Below, piece after piece: positions 12,251-24,390 of a stretch of 64,000 bases of DNA (position 1 is the first letter of the stretch; each line of letters opens with the position of its first letter). A model generated the notes under the pieces. That model saw only the letters and a program-made list of their open reading frames with translations. It was not told the origin of the DNA and ran no database searches. Made by a program: the position numbers and the translations under genes. This DNA comes from Glandiceps talaboti (taxonomy: Eukaryota; Hemichordata; Enteropneusta; Spengelidae): contig NC_135559.1 of NCBI RefSeq assembly GCF_964340395.1, positions 35,001 through 99,000 on the forward strand. Direction: 5' to 3'.

Positions 12251-12390
12251 TTCAGATTGGAATGGAATGATTGTCTGGTGTATTTTGTTTTGTTTTGTTT
12301 TGATGGTTGTGTTGTGTTGTGTTGTGTTGTGTTGTGTCGTGTCGTGTTGCGTTGTGTTGGGCTGTGCTGTGCTGTGCTGTGCTAAAATAA
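12251..12390 (+). repeat. Left arm of inverted pentanucleotide repeat pair
   Basis: A 31-bp flank containing CAGATTGGAATGGAATGATT and GTCTGGTGT is followed by (TTTTG)n, then (GTTGT)n and (GTGCT)n. The flank recurs in inverted orientation at 13075-13105 with one mismatch. Confidence 0.85.
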
Positions 12391-12952
12391 TGGAAAATAC
12401 AAAACCTAACTGAAAAAAGATGGCTAAACTAGAAAAAAAAACTTATTGGTGAGGCTTGACCTCATCATACGTTATGTGTACATCAAAGGAAACACGTAAG
12501 GTCAACTTTGTGTGAAAGTGTGTTTCAGCACAAAACTGGTGCTGCTATTCCATATTCGGTCAGACTACATTTGTACATGTTATATGCAAGTTCTTCAGGT
12601 AACGAGTCAATGAATCAAACAACAAATTGAGTGGATCAAAAAGATGTGGGTGACATGTAGTCGCCTATGCACATTTTAGTTAAACAGATATGTTGGCATC
12701 ATGATCATATTGTCATTCATATTCAAGATATGGCATGCATCAACAAATCTCCAGCTAGAGAAAAAAAAGTGTTTTGCTCAATAAGTTGTTGCCATTGTGT
12801 CAAAAGCCACAAAGAAAACATTGCTGCTCCCATTTCCATTTTGTCTGGTCCACCAACCTATCGTACTATTATTCTTCACATTTGGGTTTTTTTCTTGCAG
12901 AATGTTAAATTGTAATCTAACTCTTATATTCTTGGAAATATAAGAGGAAAGA

Positions 12953-13105
12953 ACACAACACAACACAACACAACACAACACAGCACAGCACAGCACAGCA
13001 CAGCACAGCACAACACAACACAACACAACACAACACAACACAACACAACCCAACCCAACCCAACACAACACAACACACCAGACAATCATTCCCTTCCAAT
13101 CTGAA
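12953..13105 (-). repeat. Right arm of inverted pentanucleotide repeat pair
   Basis: An (ACAAC)n array with a central (AGCAC)n block, ending ACACCAGACAATCATTCCC and CTTCCAATCTGAA, the inverted copy of the left flank. Minus-strand Cys/Val-rich frames through it are simple-repeat translations. Confidence 0.85.
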
Positions 13106-13149
13106 TTGAAGAGACAATGATCAGAGTCTCTTGTTAACTGGATTGAGTA

Positions 13150-13150
<1 letters not shown>

Positions 13151-13220
<70 letters not shown>

Positions 13221-13330
13221 TGTTGGTTTTTCTCACTCTGTGTTCAAAGCACTTTACAATTATTACCCCAGGCATGGATCTATAGTGGCACAATGGCCCT
13301 TTACTTCCTCAGCTCCCCGGGGAGCATACA
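13151..13330 (-). mobile_element. SINE 3' end with expanded (AAT)n tail, minus strand
   Basis: The (AAT)n run at 13151-13216 adjoins the complement of a segment also present at 39345-39490: GTATGCTCC..GGGGAG.TGAGGAAG, then GGGGTAATAATTGTAAAG.GCTTTGA. The microsatellite is in the position of the ATT-type 3' tail, so it looks like an expanded retroposon tail. Confidence 0.75.
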
Positions 13331-13342
13331 ATGCATTGTGAA

Positions 13343-13700
13343 GAGCCTACACTGTAACTGGATTGAATGAAAAGGTTACACTCTAACTAACAGTGGATTC
13401 CATGAAGAGGCTACATTGTAACTAACAGTGGATTCGATGAAGAGGTTACACTGTAACTAACAGTGGATGATTCAATGAAGAGGTTACACTGTAACTAACA
13501 GTGGATGATTCAATGAAAAGGCTACATTGTAATTATGTAATGCGCTATATAAGAAAATAAAATATTACTGTAACTAACAGTGGATTCAATGAAAAGGCTA
13601 CATTGTAACTGGATTGATCAGTGAAGAGGCTACATTGTAAAAGTGGACTGTATGGAGAGATTACTTTGCAACAGCAAATTGAATGGGGTTACATTGTATA
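13343..13700 (+). repeat. Degenerate ~35-bp tandem array
   Basis: About ten units with the core CACTGTAACTAACAGTGGAT followed by TCAATGAAGAGGTTA. One unit near 13530 is replaced by TAATGCGCTATATAAG plus an A/T-rich tail, resembling a LINE/SINE 3' end. Related, more diverged units recur at about 14150-14240. Confidence 0.85.
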
Positions 13701-14667
13701 ACCTAGGAAGTTGCCAGTAATTACTGGCATTTACAGGTAACAAATGATCCAATGTTGGTGAATTTTTTGTAAATATCAGTATTCAGCAGGTGACATTTAA
13801 ATTTACTGGCATTTAAAAGGTGAAATTTCAACTTTAGCTGCATTTGACAGACAAATTTTGAAGCCCACTTGCATATTGACTATTTTCATGATAATGGGGA
13901 ATCTCTTTATTTGCATTGATATGAACATTGTCATTCAACATCATTGATGATTATTTTTGTTTAACAGATAAACATGACATTTGTCACTATGAATGTTGAC
14001 AAGAAGTCTAGTTTGATATATATTATTTTACTTTGCTCCCAAGTTTTACATTTTAGGAGTATTTTGTGTGCAAAATTTAAAATTCAGGAGCAAATTAATC
14101 CTGAAGAATCTTTCCCAAAGAATTAACTTCCTCTAGGCTGTTGTATCAGTGAATTGGTGAAGAAGTTATATTGTAACAGTGGATTGACAGAAGACGTTAC
14201 AACATAATGGTAAAATTGAGTGAAGAGGTTACATATAACATCTCAGAATAAATCCAGTTCTTTGTGTCTAATAATCCATCATTCTGTGTGTTGTGTATAT
14301 AAACATCTTCTACCCTTGTGCGATGTATTATGTATCAGATAGTGGAAATAATAATGAAAGGATGAAGTTGTCTTTAAGGACATCCACTAAATTTAGAACA
14401 TTAGGCAGTATTTATTCCATTTCCTTGGGATAATGTCACTACAGATAGAATGACACTGTAAAGAGAAGGATGTTATTGCTCATTTATCAACTTTTGAACA
14501 GATTATATTTAAGATGAATTTCTTAAACAACATGAAAGTAATATTCTTCAGAATGAGTGTGTATATCTGTACTTAATATGTACATGTATCATGTGTGTGT
14601 CCATGTGTGCATACCTATGAAGGAACAAACAAGCGTAATGGTGCATTTACATACATATGCTTGACTA

Positions 14668-14959
14668 TGTATGTATGTATGTATGTATGTATGTATGTAT
14701 GTATGCATGTGTGTATGTATGTATGTATGTATGTATGTGTGTATGTATGTGTGTATGTATGTATGTATGTATGCATGTGTGTATGTATGTATGCATGTAT
14801 GTATGGATGTATGGATGTATGTATGTATGTATGTATGTATGTATGTATGTATCGTATGTATGTATGTATGTATGTATGTATGTATGTATGTATGTATGTA
14901 TGTATATGTAATGTAGGTAGGTACATGTATGTATGTATGTATGTATGTATGTATGTATG
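14668..14959. repeat. (TATG)n microsatellite
   Basis: About 290 bp of TATG tetranucleotides with TGTG, CATG and GGATG interruptions. Met-Tyr-Val-Cys and Ile-His-Thr-Tyr frames on both strands are translations of the repeat. Confidence 0.97.
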
Positions 14960-15359
14960 ATGCATATACTTAATCATAATTGTGTCACATTATTACTTTT
15001 GACAGTTTGCAGATATGGATATATAAATAGACTGCTATAATTAGATTATATAATTTTATTGACAGTGATAATGGGTTTTATTGTAATTGATGTTTAAGAA
15101 TTGGGTCATTGAGTGATATTAGTTAATTACCAAATACAGTAATGAATAACTAAGTGTATATATTTAATTAAGACATATTTGTTATAGGACTTATTACTGT
15201 GATAATTTCTAATGATATTGTTCAGTATAATGTGCTTTGAAATGCATCTTGTAAGGCCTGGGTCAGTCAATTAATGTAAACCAAATGTCTGACACTGAGA
15301 TTTGCCTTCAAAACAGTTCTGTTTTGGTTCTTAAAAGCCTAATGCAATTTAGGATTAAA

Positions 15360-15540
15360 CTTACGGCATAGAAAACAATTGTCTTCCAGAACTACATGTA
15401 TAGAAAAAAAATGGTACAGGACAAAAGAATAAGCCTACATTTTATGTATGCTTTTTCATATATGGTTCCACTGATAAGATAACACTAATGTTGAGCATTT
15501 CACCTGAGTATGCCTCATAACTTTAAGTTCCCATGGTATT
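15360..15540 (+). repeat. Dispersed repeat, copy related to 48355-48480
   Basis: Shares ATAGAAAAAA..TGGTACAGGACAAAAGAAT and GATAACACTAATGTTGA-type segments with 48355-48480. Family unknown. Confidence 0.5.
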
Positions 15541-16429
15541 TGAGAGGGATCCGGGTATGTTACAGTTGGGGTGTTTGGTAGATTACCTGGTTTTTCCTAT
15601 TTAATGTATACTTTGAAAAGAGAAAAAATAATAATATGTTGGAGTTGTGGTTTGCCTATTGTGAGTGTTTACTGTTTCTGGGGAATATATGGAATAAAGT
15701 TGCTGCAATATATGAAATGCATAATTTTTTGATGGACTGGATGAATTGTGAATAAAATAGTATTTTGCTACTGTAAAAACTTGTCAATCCCTTTCATTTT
15801 GAAAACATACTCAAGCAGTAACACTTACCATTCTTGAAATTTGGCAATTTTTTGAGACTGTACAAAATGTCACACATTCAAATTCATATGTTAGGATAAA
15901 TCAAGTTACAGTCAGTAGTGTATAAATAAAGTTAAGCAATGGTCGTTGTTGTCACAATGTCAACATTCTGTATGTAGTATGTTGCAATATCACGTATGTT
16001 ATTTGAAGTTGCAAATTGTTGGTCTTTTGAAGGTACTGAATGCAGATGAAAATCAATGATATAACTGCCATGGAATTAAAGCATAACTCTCAATACCCAG
16101 TACACTAGGATGTGTTATTGCCGGAAGCTTTGAATGATGGCAATGTGTGAAAATACATTAGTGATAAATGATTTGCAATTTATTTGGGTTATGATAACTT
16201 GGCAACTTGTGTAGACTGAGTAATTGAATTTCCTTTCAATCTCTAGGCAAGCATAAGGTATTCTTCATGTGGATTACAGCCACATTCTGTAGTTGATGCC
16301 ACCATATTGCCATGAACAATCAATCTTCTTGCATGTAAGTAAGCAGTAAATCCTGTGCAATAGCAGTGATGTCTGCCTCTTGAACTAGAAATTTTGATAC
16401 AGTAATAGTGAAGGAGACATTGCACTGTC

Positions 16430-17300
16430 ACAGTGTCATCTTGACCCAAAATTGAGGGAAGGTTCAGTGAAAAGTGTTCAAAATCTGATAACTTTGAAGT
16501 TATGGAAAAAGACAATATATTGTTGGGAGAATGATTTCAGTCTAGAATTTTGTTCTGATTCCACACAAAACAGTAATCTTGCCATCTTGACACAAAGTTT
16601 CAACGAAAAGTGCCTGCATTCGAAGGATTTTAAGTTATTCCATCGGGAAGAATTATTGTGTCATTGGGAAAGGTAGGGCAAAATGTATACAAATCCAAGC
16701 ATTGGTTTAATTCCTGAGGGACATTAATCTGTTCAATCTTAACCTGCAATTATGGGATGTTTTAGCAAAGCATGCCTGTAATCCAATTATTCCATGGAGA
16801 ATGGTAATCTGTGCCAGTGGAATGGTAGCAATAGATAAATTTCAGTGCAAAATGCCTGAAATTCATGAATTTAAAATTGTTTCCAAAGGGAAGACTGATT
16901 GGTGACATCTTGATCTAAAATAAAGGATTGCCTCTCCAGAAAATGCTTGATGTCTCTAAGAATATTTACATTAATTGATAATAGATCAGTTGATCTATGA
17001 TATCCTCACCCAAAGTTATGGCAAATCTCACCAGCAATAGTTCCAAATGTAAGAATTTTGTTTCAACTCAAAACAACAGCAAGTCCAGTAGGATATGTAT
17101 TGTAATTACTCCATTATTAAGAATTTTGAAGTAATTCCATATGGAACATATGCATGTAGATTTATTACGCTTTGTCAAGATGTCAGAGATCAATGTTCTG
17201 TATGGAACAACTTGACCCAAAATAAAAGAGAGTGTCACCAAACAGTGCCTAGGATTTGATGATTTTGTTTTGTAGAACATTGACCAAAATGTCATAATTC
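16430..17300 (+). repeat. Ancient degenerate ~150-bp tandem repeats
   Basis: The pattern CATCTTGACCCAAAAT, then an AAAAGTGCCTG..ATT segment, then GATTTTAAGTTATTCCA..GGGAAGA recurs with heavy divergence near 16436, 16583, 16845, 16906, 17006 and 17206. No coding potential recognised. Confidence 0.5.
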
Positions 17301-17454
17301 AACTTCTCAATCTGATCAGTAATTACACACCAAATACCCATAATGCTGAAGGATTCTTGTTACAAACTGTACATGTGTAGGTCAAGCAAGGCTGAGTATT
17401 TGTTTAACTATCAATAATAGCGACAAATAAAGGACGTTACCCAAAGCTGATGAT

Positions 17455-18690
17455 ATAAATTAGATAAGTTTTGGGTGTAAAACATGCCTTCCCAAGCCTT
17501 TCTTTCCAACCCTGTATCTGTTGGTATGCTTTTAATATTGTATAAAAGTATGTACAGAACATTATGCAAGTTATATAAGTTAGGAGTGCTAAATAATAAT
17601 AATGATAATAATAAAGCAAATTTATAATGCGCCTGTCCTCCGAAGAGCTCTAGGCGCAGACACAGAACTATTAACAAAAACGAGAGGATACAGAAAAACA
17701 ATTGAAAACATAGGAAGGATGCAGAGAAAGGTGTGAGTGAGATTTAAGACTGAAATAGGTGAGTTTTAAGGGCAGAGCGGAAGGAAGACTTAGAGTGGGT
17801 GTGTTGAAGACTATGGGGAAGACTGTTCCAAACAGAAGGAGCAGTGTAGGTGAAGGAACGCTTGCCAAGCTCCTTAGTGAAAAATGGTTACTTTAGGATG
17901 CAGGAGTCAGAAGAAGACCTAAGTTGTCTATGGAGAGCATAAAGATGAAGAAGATGAGAAGGATATTCAGGACTGGTCACCTCCAATGCATCATAACAAA
18001 TAGAAGAAACCTTGTATTGTATGCGAGAGTTGATTGGTAACCAATGCAAAGAGTGTAGAAGTGGTTCAGCGTGGTCGAACTTTGTTGCTTTGCACACAAG
18101 GCATGCAGTTGCGTTCTGTATGTGCTGTAACCTGTTAATAAGATTCTTAGAACAACTGGAAAGCAGACAATTACAATAATCCAAGCGAGAAAGAACAAAT
18201 GCACAGACAAGAGTCTTGATGGCCTGTTGCATTAGAAAATGGCGAATGGAAGCAATCCGACGAAGGTGTATATATGACAGATTACAGACATTCTGAACAT
18301 GCTCTGCCATGTTCAAATGACAGTGAACAGTGACATCGAGGTTCTTGATGCTAGAGGAAAAGTGACATCAACATCCACCGACATGAATGTGAATAGGGAG
18401 AGACTCTTTAGTGTCCAGCCTGGGTGACATGATATGCATAGCTTTGGTTTTACTGTCGTTTAATTGGAGTTTGACTAAACCTGACTTCCCAAGCCTCTCT
18501 TTCCAACCCTATACCTGTCACTGTACTGTGAACATTGTATACCTGTACACTTGTATGTACAGAAAATGATGTCATTAGATGAGTTAGGGTGATAAAGTTG
18601 CATTCTCAAGACACTCTCCCTAAGGCTGTACCTGTTGGTATACCTTGAATAATGTGTTCATTAAAAAAAAAGAAAACCAAATGGTCTCAA
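17455..18690 (+). repeat. Degenerate tandem unit flanking a LINE insertion
   Basis: CTTCCCAAGCCTTTCTTTCC and the following CCTGT..CTGTTGGTAT-type unit occur at 17485, again at 18484 and more diverged at 18603. The LINE fragment lies between the first two, consistent with insertion into a pre-existing tandem repeat. Confidence 0.6.
17591..18476 (-). mobile_element. LINE 3' fragment with broken reverse transcriptase ORF
   Basis: The minus-strand frame reads KLQLNDSKTKAMHI, then NMAEHVQNVCNLSYIHLRRI, VCAFVLSRLDYCNCLL, LQHIQNATACLV, LHWLPINSRIQYKV and TAPSVWNSLPHSLQ, ending LKTHLFQS at the stop 17744-17746. This is the C-terminal part of a CR1/L2-like non-LTR reverse transcriptase. In-frame stops at 18368-18370 (TGA) and 17888-17890 (TAA) show decay. 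The 3' UTR contains AGAGCTCTTCGGAGGACAGG and ends in a TTATTATTATCATTATT tail (17591-17617). The 5' part, with the catalytic domains, is missing. Confidence 0.9.
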
Positions 18691-18773
18691 TAAAACTCTC
18701 TCTGTAGGTTTCTAAATACTGTCACTAGCTTTTGCCCTGTTCACAGACCTGTACATCATTAGGATTATAATTT

Positions 18774-19517
18774 TAGTGCAACTGAACTGATAAGGTTCAG
18801 AAGTGTTGGTTTGAACATTCTCAGGGGTGTCGAGATTAATACTTGTTCATGACAAGTTGAGCTTATAAATGATATGCAAATTAGGTCTAAAAATGTGGCT
18901 TTTTAGGTCTAAAAATTTTTCACTCCACACGAAAACGTCTGCACAGATTGGACTGAAATTTAATGGGGATGCTTCTTGGGATATGTAGATAATGGTGTAT
19001 TAAAAGCATGATGAGCCCATCGGCAATATGCAAATTAGGTCTAACAATCTCAATTTTAGTTTTAAAAAACTTATAACTCGAAAACTATATGATGAGTGTG
19101 GCTGAAATTTGGTGGGGATGTTTCTGGAGGTGTTATTCTACAGATATTATTCAAAACATTTTGACACAACTGGTCCTAGTAATCATGGCCACACCCTCAG
19201 CAACAGTTAAATGATGATGTATATTATAAAATAAAAATATGGATGGTTAGTAGTGACAAGTCGATAAACATGCAAAAAGTGAATGCACATATGCCTAGCA
19301 ACAAGACCACACCCATAGCAATAGTGAAATGGTGATGGACAGTCAAGCAAGTGGATAAAGTGTAAACAAATTGACATAATTAACTCAGCAATGAAGATAC
19401 TGCCCATACCAACAATACAATACATAAACATTTTTTTTAAAAAGTCGTCAGAACTTTTGGAAAAGTATTAACACAGAGAGTGTACAATTTTGTTACAGTG
19501 CCATTGGTATTATTTTT
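18774..19517 (+). repeat. AGCACAACTG-family copy
   Basis: It starts AGTGCAACTGAACTGATAAG, has two internal GGACTGAAATTTAATGGGGA-type units, the TTCTGGAGGTGTTATTCTAC segment and the CAACAAGACCACACCCATAG module. It ends near GTTACAGTGCCATTGGTATT (19500-19517). Confidence 0.75.
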
Positions 19518-21627
19518 GAAAAAGATATGTCATAAATTATGAATTCATAGTTTTATTATAAGTTACATGTGACAAGAGCAAAAAGACAGTTGTCTTCATT
19601 TTATTGCAAGTTGTACACTATTGATTGAACCTGTCTGAGTTGAGTATGAGAATCAATGTGTCTAACTTTTATGCTAGTATACACTAAAATTGATAGTAGA
19701 AAACAGGCACAACACATGTTCTTTGTACAAATTAACCTCACCCTTCTCATAAACTTGCAAAAATTGTAGAAAGATTGTCACATTCATTGCATCAACTGAA
19801 GCAAATAGATTGAAGTTGACACAGGTTTATTATATGTGGATGATTAAAAGCAAAAAGTTAAAAGGTGATTCCAAATACTCACATTCACTAGTGCTATTTT
19901 TGCTAGACGACATGTTTGTGAAATGTATTCTGGTTTTAAAACTTGAAAAAAAGTTTTACTTCAAGAGCTTTTGGGTATTTCTGGTACCACCTAGACCACG
20001 CCTTGTTGTGACGTCGTAGATAGAATGATTTACCATTCACGCTATGTTGAGCATAGTCAACAAGTGACTAAAATTCAAAAACATTGTGAAAAAAATGCAT
20101 CACTGATGGTTTTTATAGACATCACCCGTTGAATTTTGACATACTGTACATGTAGAAGTTTTTGCTTAGTGAAAATTTGTACTTAATATTTTAGTAAATA
20201 TATGTAGTGGAAAGGAGCAAAAATGCTATCGCCATATTTTGGTGACATTGAAGGGGGACAAGAACAAAATGGCATTTATCTGATATGGGAAAAAAAGTGT
20301 GGTGTCATATGTGAAAGTAGTTGAGACTACTGACAACATTTGACAAGATCAATATTGCAAATCAATTCTTATGCTTGCGTGATAATGCAGACATCATATG
20401 CAGCAACACAGTCTGCTCATTGAATTATAAAGAGAAAGGATGGAGAAGAAATTGTACAAATTACTCTTGATTCATGTATTTGAATTGATAAAAGATTATT
20501 GATAGGAATGAAAACATGTCACTAACATGTGCTTCACATGTACAGACATATCCTGACTCACTTCAGTTTTTGCTGTGTGAATCGAGCTAATGACAAGAGA
20601 TAATGATAAAGAGGTCCCCTGGTTTTCAAGATTACTTGTAGTAAAATCAGAATACCCAAATCAATGTCCATGCAAACTTAAAGGGCAGGAAAAAGTGTTT
20701 TGAACAATGTGAAATCATTGAGTTCTGTGATTGCTTTATACAGGCTGTTTATACTGAGAAATTTTCAATGATATTGTTGGCATGTTATTCATGCTCAAAG
20801 TTCAACTTGCTGGATCAAAGATGCCTTGTGGGAGTGGACATAGTGCATTGCTTCAGTCTGTTATCTTTACGGCTTATTTTGTGCTTGCCACTGTAGAAAA
20901 TAAAGGAATCTCCATTCTTGAGAGTCAATATTTTATTATTTTACTGAACAATGGAAAGTTATAATTGACCAATTTAATTCTTTGTTGTTATAGGTGAAAG
21001 GCCATTTGTGAATCCAGGGTATACAAAATTGTAGTCTGCTGGCAACCATCCCACTGAGTAGCATGTATACAGACAGACCTGCATGTACAAAATAAACAGT
21101 GACGTGGAACGCTGGTGCACGTTGAACCAGCAACAGGTCTAATGAAAATAGTACGAGTTTACATATACCATGTTCTAATGAAATTTAACCTTCATCTAGT
21201 TCAGATTGTTATCAGATTAGGGAAGGATTAAGGTCATACCACAGCATCACCAATTTCAAAGCATGGCATACATGTACTCTGGAAATTAAGATAATTTAGG
21301 ATTAGCTTTTGTTACAATTGTCAACTTTCCTTCCATGTGGAATCGAATTTTTATAGTATGTGATGCAGGGTCATCTGCTAACTAATATTACATCCTTTTT
21401 TCTAGTTTTTAACTGTGGCATTGTCAACTGAAGTGGTGATTTCCTGTTCAAATTAATCTCTTAATATTCCTAAACCAGAGTGAAGTGTTTGTGGTGATAG
21501 AAAAGAAGCCTTGTTGATCCTGCATGGATTACTGTCTGTGGATGTGCTGCAATCTATGAGATTTGACAACAAAGTACATTCATTTAATATGTTATGATCG
21601 CATGATAAATATTAAAACATTACATCA

Positions 21628-21990
21628 GGTTTTTGTGGAAGGATTGAAAAAAACACAGTATTTTAGGTCTGGTGGCAATTTAACCAATTCAGTCTTTCTT
21701 CTTTGAATGAGATTTGACAAAATACAAATGTATGTCAGTTTTATGTCAAATGACAAGTATGAAAGGGTATATTGGTTTTAGTGGAAGGATTAGTTATGAC
21801 AAAAACACAGAACTGTGACGCTGGTGGCAAGACCTTCATGTGTGATTTGTTACTGAGATGTCAGTTTTATGATCAAGTGACAAGTGTAAAAGGGTAAGAT
21901 TGGTTTTAGTGGAAGGATTAGTTTTGACAAAACACAGTATTTGGTCCTGATGGCAGTTTAAGCCAGTCGCTGACCATCTTAAACCATAGG
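21628..21990 (+). repeat. Three ~130-146-bp tandem units
   Basis: GGTTTTAGTGGAAGGATTAG followed by GACAAAACACAGTATTT and CTGATGGCAGTTTAA recurs from about 21628, 21774 and 21903, with GTCAGTTTTATG..CAA.TGACAAGT in the spacers. Confidence 0.7.
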
Positions 21991-22404
21991 TCAAGGAGAA
22001 GGTTGAGCTAAAATACAAACTTGTAAGCCTTCTCACCCATATGTATAACTAGCATTTGAACATGCAATTTATTTTCGCTGAGCACATGGCTTCTTGTATG
22101 AAAATGACATTGCATGCAAATCTTGTAAAATATTGAGTTATAATAAGAAAATATCACTTATTGATAACCAAACCAAAAACATTGTGTTCTCCAACATCCT
22201 TGATCAGATATAGGAGTCACCATTGTACATAAATAACACTGCACAGCACTTAATTTTGATGCGAAAATATTTATTAACATTACTATTTACAATATTACAA
22301 AGGCAACAGTCCCTTCAACCATAGAATCAAACAAATAGCAGATTTGATCAAATATAATCTCAATATTACAAAGACAACAGTTGTCAGTAACACACAGTCA
22401 TTCC

Positions 22405-22810
22405 ATTCAGGGGTCTACCCATATTGTCAAATGCAAGCTAACTTTGGTGACCTTGACCTTTGACCTTCAGGATCAAATATCAAAATCAAGCCAGTTCATG
22501 CCTATCATAGATACATTGTAGTATATCCATACTGCCAATTTCTTTTAAATCTGTTTACAAACTTGTAATATTGAAGAAAAGAACTATACACAAGCATTAT
22601 TTTTGGTGTTCTTATCACTTTATTGAATGGCAGCCATATTTGTAATTAAAATCATTATTTACTGCATAACTCAAAACTCCATTTGAGTGTCTTCCCCAAT
22701 ATTATCAGTTGCAAGCTATCTTGGAGACTTTGACCTTGACCTTGGCCTTCAGGGTCAATTACCAAAATTAAATCAATTCCTGCCTATCATAGACACATTG
22801 TAGTGTTTAC
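22405..22810 (+). repeat. TGACCTTTGACCT-bearing dispersed repeat, copies 2 and 3
   Basis: Two tandem, diverged copies. The first has TGACCTTGACCTTTGACCTT (22448-22467) and the second TTTGACCTTGACCTTGGCCT (about 22730). Each is followed by CCTATCATAGA.ACATTGTAGT. Copy spacing is about 280 bp. Confidence 0.65.
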
Positions 22811-22844
22811 ACTTTGCAGGGGTAGAAGACTTATTCATTTAGAA

Positions 22845-22990
<146 letters not shown>

Positions 22991-23949
22991 CATGCAGACA
23001 GACATAGACAGAAAGATAGACAAGTCATATAGATAGACATAGTGAGCAAAGGCGACAGGCTGACAAAAAATAAAATATCCATAAACTTTGCAGCTGTCAG
23101 GTCTCAATATTATGGAGAAAATATTATTAGAAACACTAAATTGCATACAATTAATAATGTTCAACTAGATCTGTGATCCAGAAATGTCATCAGGAAGTAG
23201 AAACTGACCTACTTTGACTATTTAACTTATGAGTCCTAGAAGATGAACATAAAGATGGTATTATCAAATGTATAAAAACAAAGAAGGATTAAGTTACAAA
23301 ATAACCTTGCTATTGTTTATAGTTATAGTGTCACACAACAAAATCACCACACATGATATGCTGCATTCTTAAACTTTTCAATATTTAAAGTGTACATGTA
23401 AGTTTCTAGACAGATGTGGGTGAACAGTACAAGTACTTTTAAGAACTTTAAATAAACTAAATTTAATTAGTGGTTTCCTCAGAATTTTCTCATGAAGGTT
23501 CAAAGACTAGTAACAGGTGAACATCTTCAGTAGTTGTCCATTGTAGATCACGAATGGGTTTATTTAGGTTTGTAGTGTATGTTTTTAGTAGTACACTATA
23601 GCATCATGGTTCTAAGCTAACATGAATATGGATTAGATGAATATTAAATGTTTATGACTAGGTGCTTAATTCCTGCATTGTTCATCTAATAAACATTTGT
23701 GTATGCGTAGACCCATCAGACTAAGGTGTAGAGGTTAAAAAGAGTTTCAATTTGATGATTCAAGTGAAATTTATGTGATGCAAAATTATGAAATGACTCC
23801 GAAGTTTATGAAAACACCTTTATGTCCTGGAATTGCACTGCCTTTTAGTAAGTTTTAAAAGGAAGTGGCTCGGAGTGTGATTGTCATTTTATAAGAAATG
23901 AGAGGTTTCAAAAAAGACTTGGTGCCCTTGTTATCTTGTTTAGGGAGAA

Positions 23950-24390
23950 AAGGTTAGGATATAGTTGGTTGGATGTAAAAGTAATGATAGGATATAGTTG
24001 GTTGGATGTAAAAGTAATGATAGGATGTAGTTGGTTGGATGTAAAAGTAATGATAGGATATAGTTGGTTGGATGTAAAAGTAATGATAAGATATAGTTGG
24101 TTGGATGTAAAAGTAATGATAGGATATAGTTGGTTGGATGTAAAAGTAATGATAGGATGTAGTTGGTTGGATGTAAAAGTAATGATAGGATATAGTTGGT
24201 TGGATGTAAAAGTAATGATAGGATATAGTTGGTTGGATGTAAAAGTAATGATAGGATATAGTTGGTTGGATGTAAAAGTAATGATAGGATATAGTTGGTT
24301 GGATGTAAAAGTAATGATAGGATATAGTTGGTTGGATGTAAAAGTAAAGTTAGGATATAGTTGGTTGGATGTAAAAGTAATGTTAGGTAT
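23950..24390. repeat. 33-bp satellite array
   Basis: About 13 copies of a 33-bp unit containing GATATAGTTGGTTGGATGTA and AAAGTAATGATAG. The unit is a multiple of 3 and stop-free on both strands, giving overlapping plus (GYSWLDVKVMI) and minus (NQLYPIITFTS) frames. Copies are nearly identical, so it is recently homogenised. The two edges carry short inverted similarity (GGGAGAAA on the left, TTTCTCCC on the right). Confidence 0.95.

Noticed and set aside
14595-14977. Met-Tyr-Val-Cys and Ile-His-Thr-Tyr frames
   Set aside because: Translation of (TATG)n.
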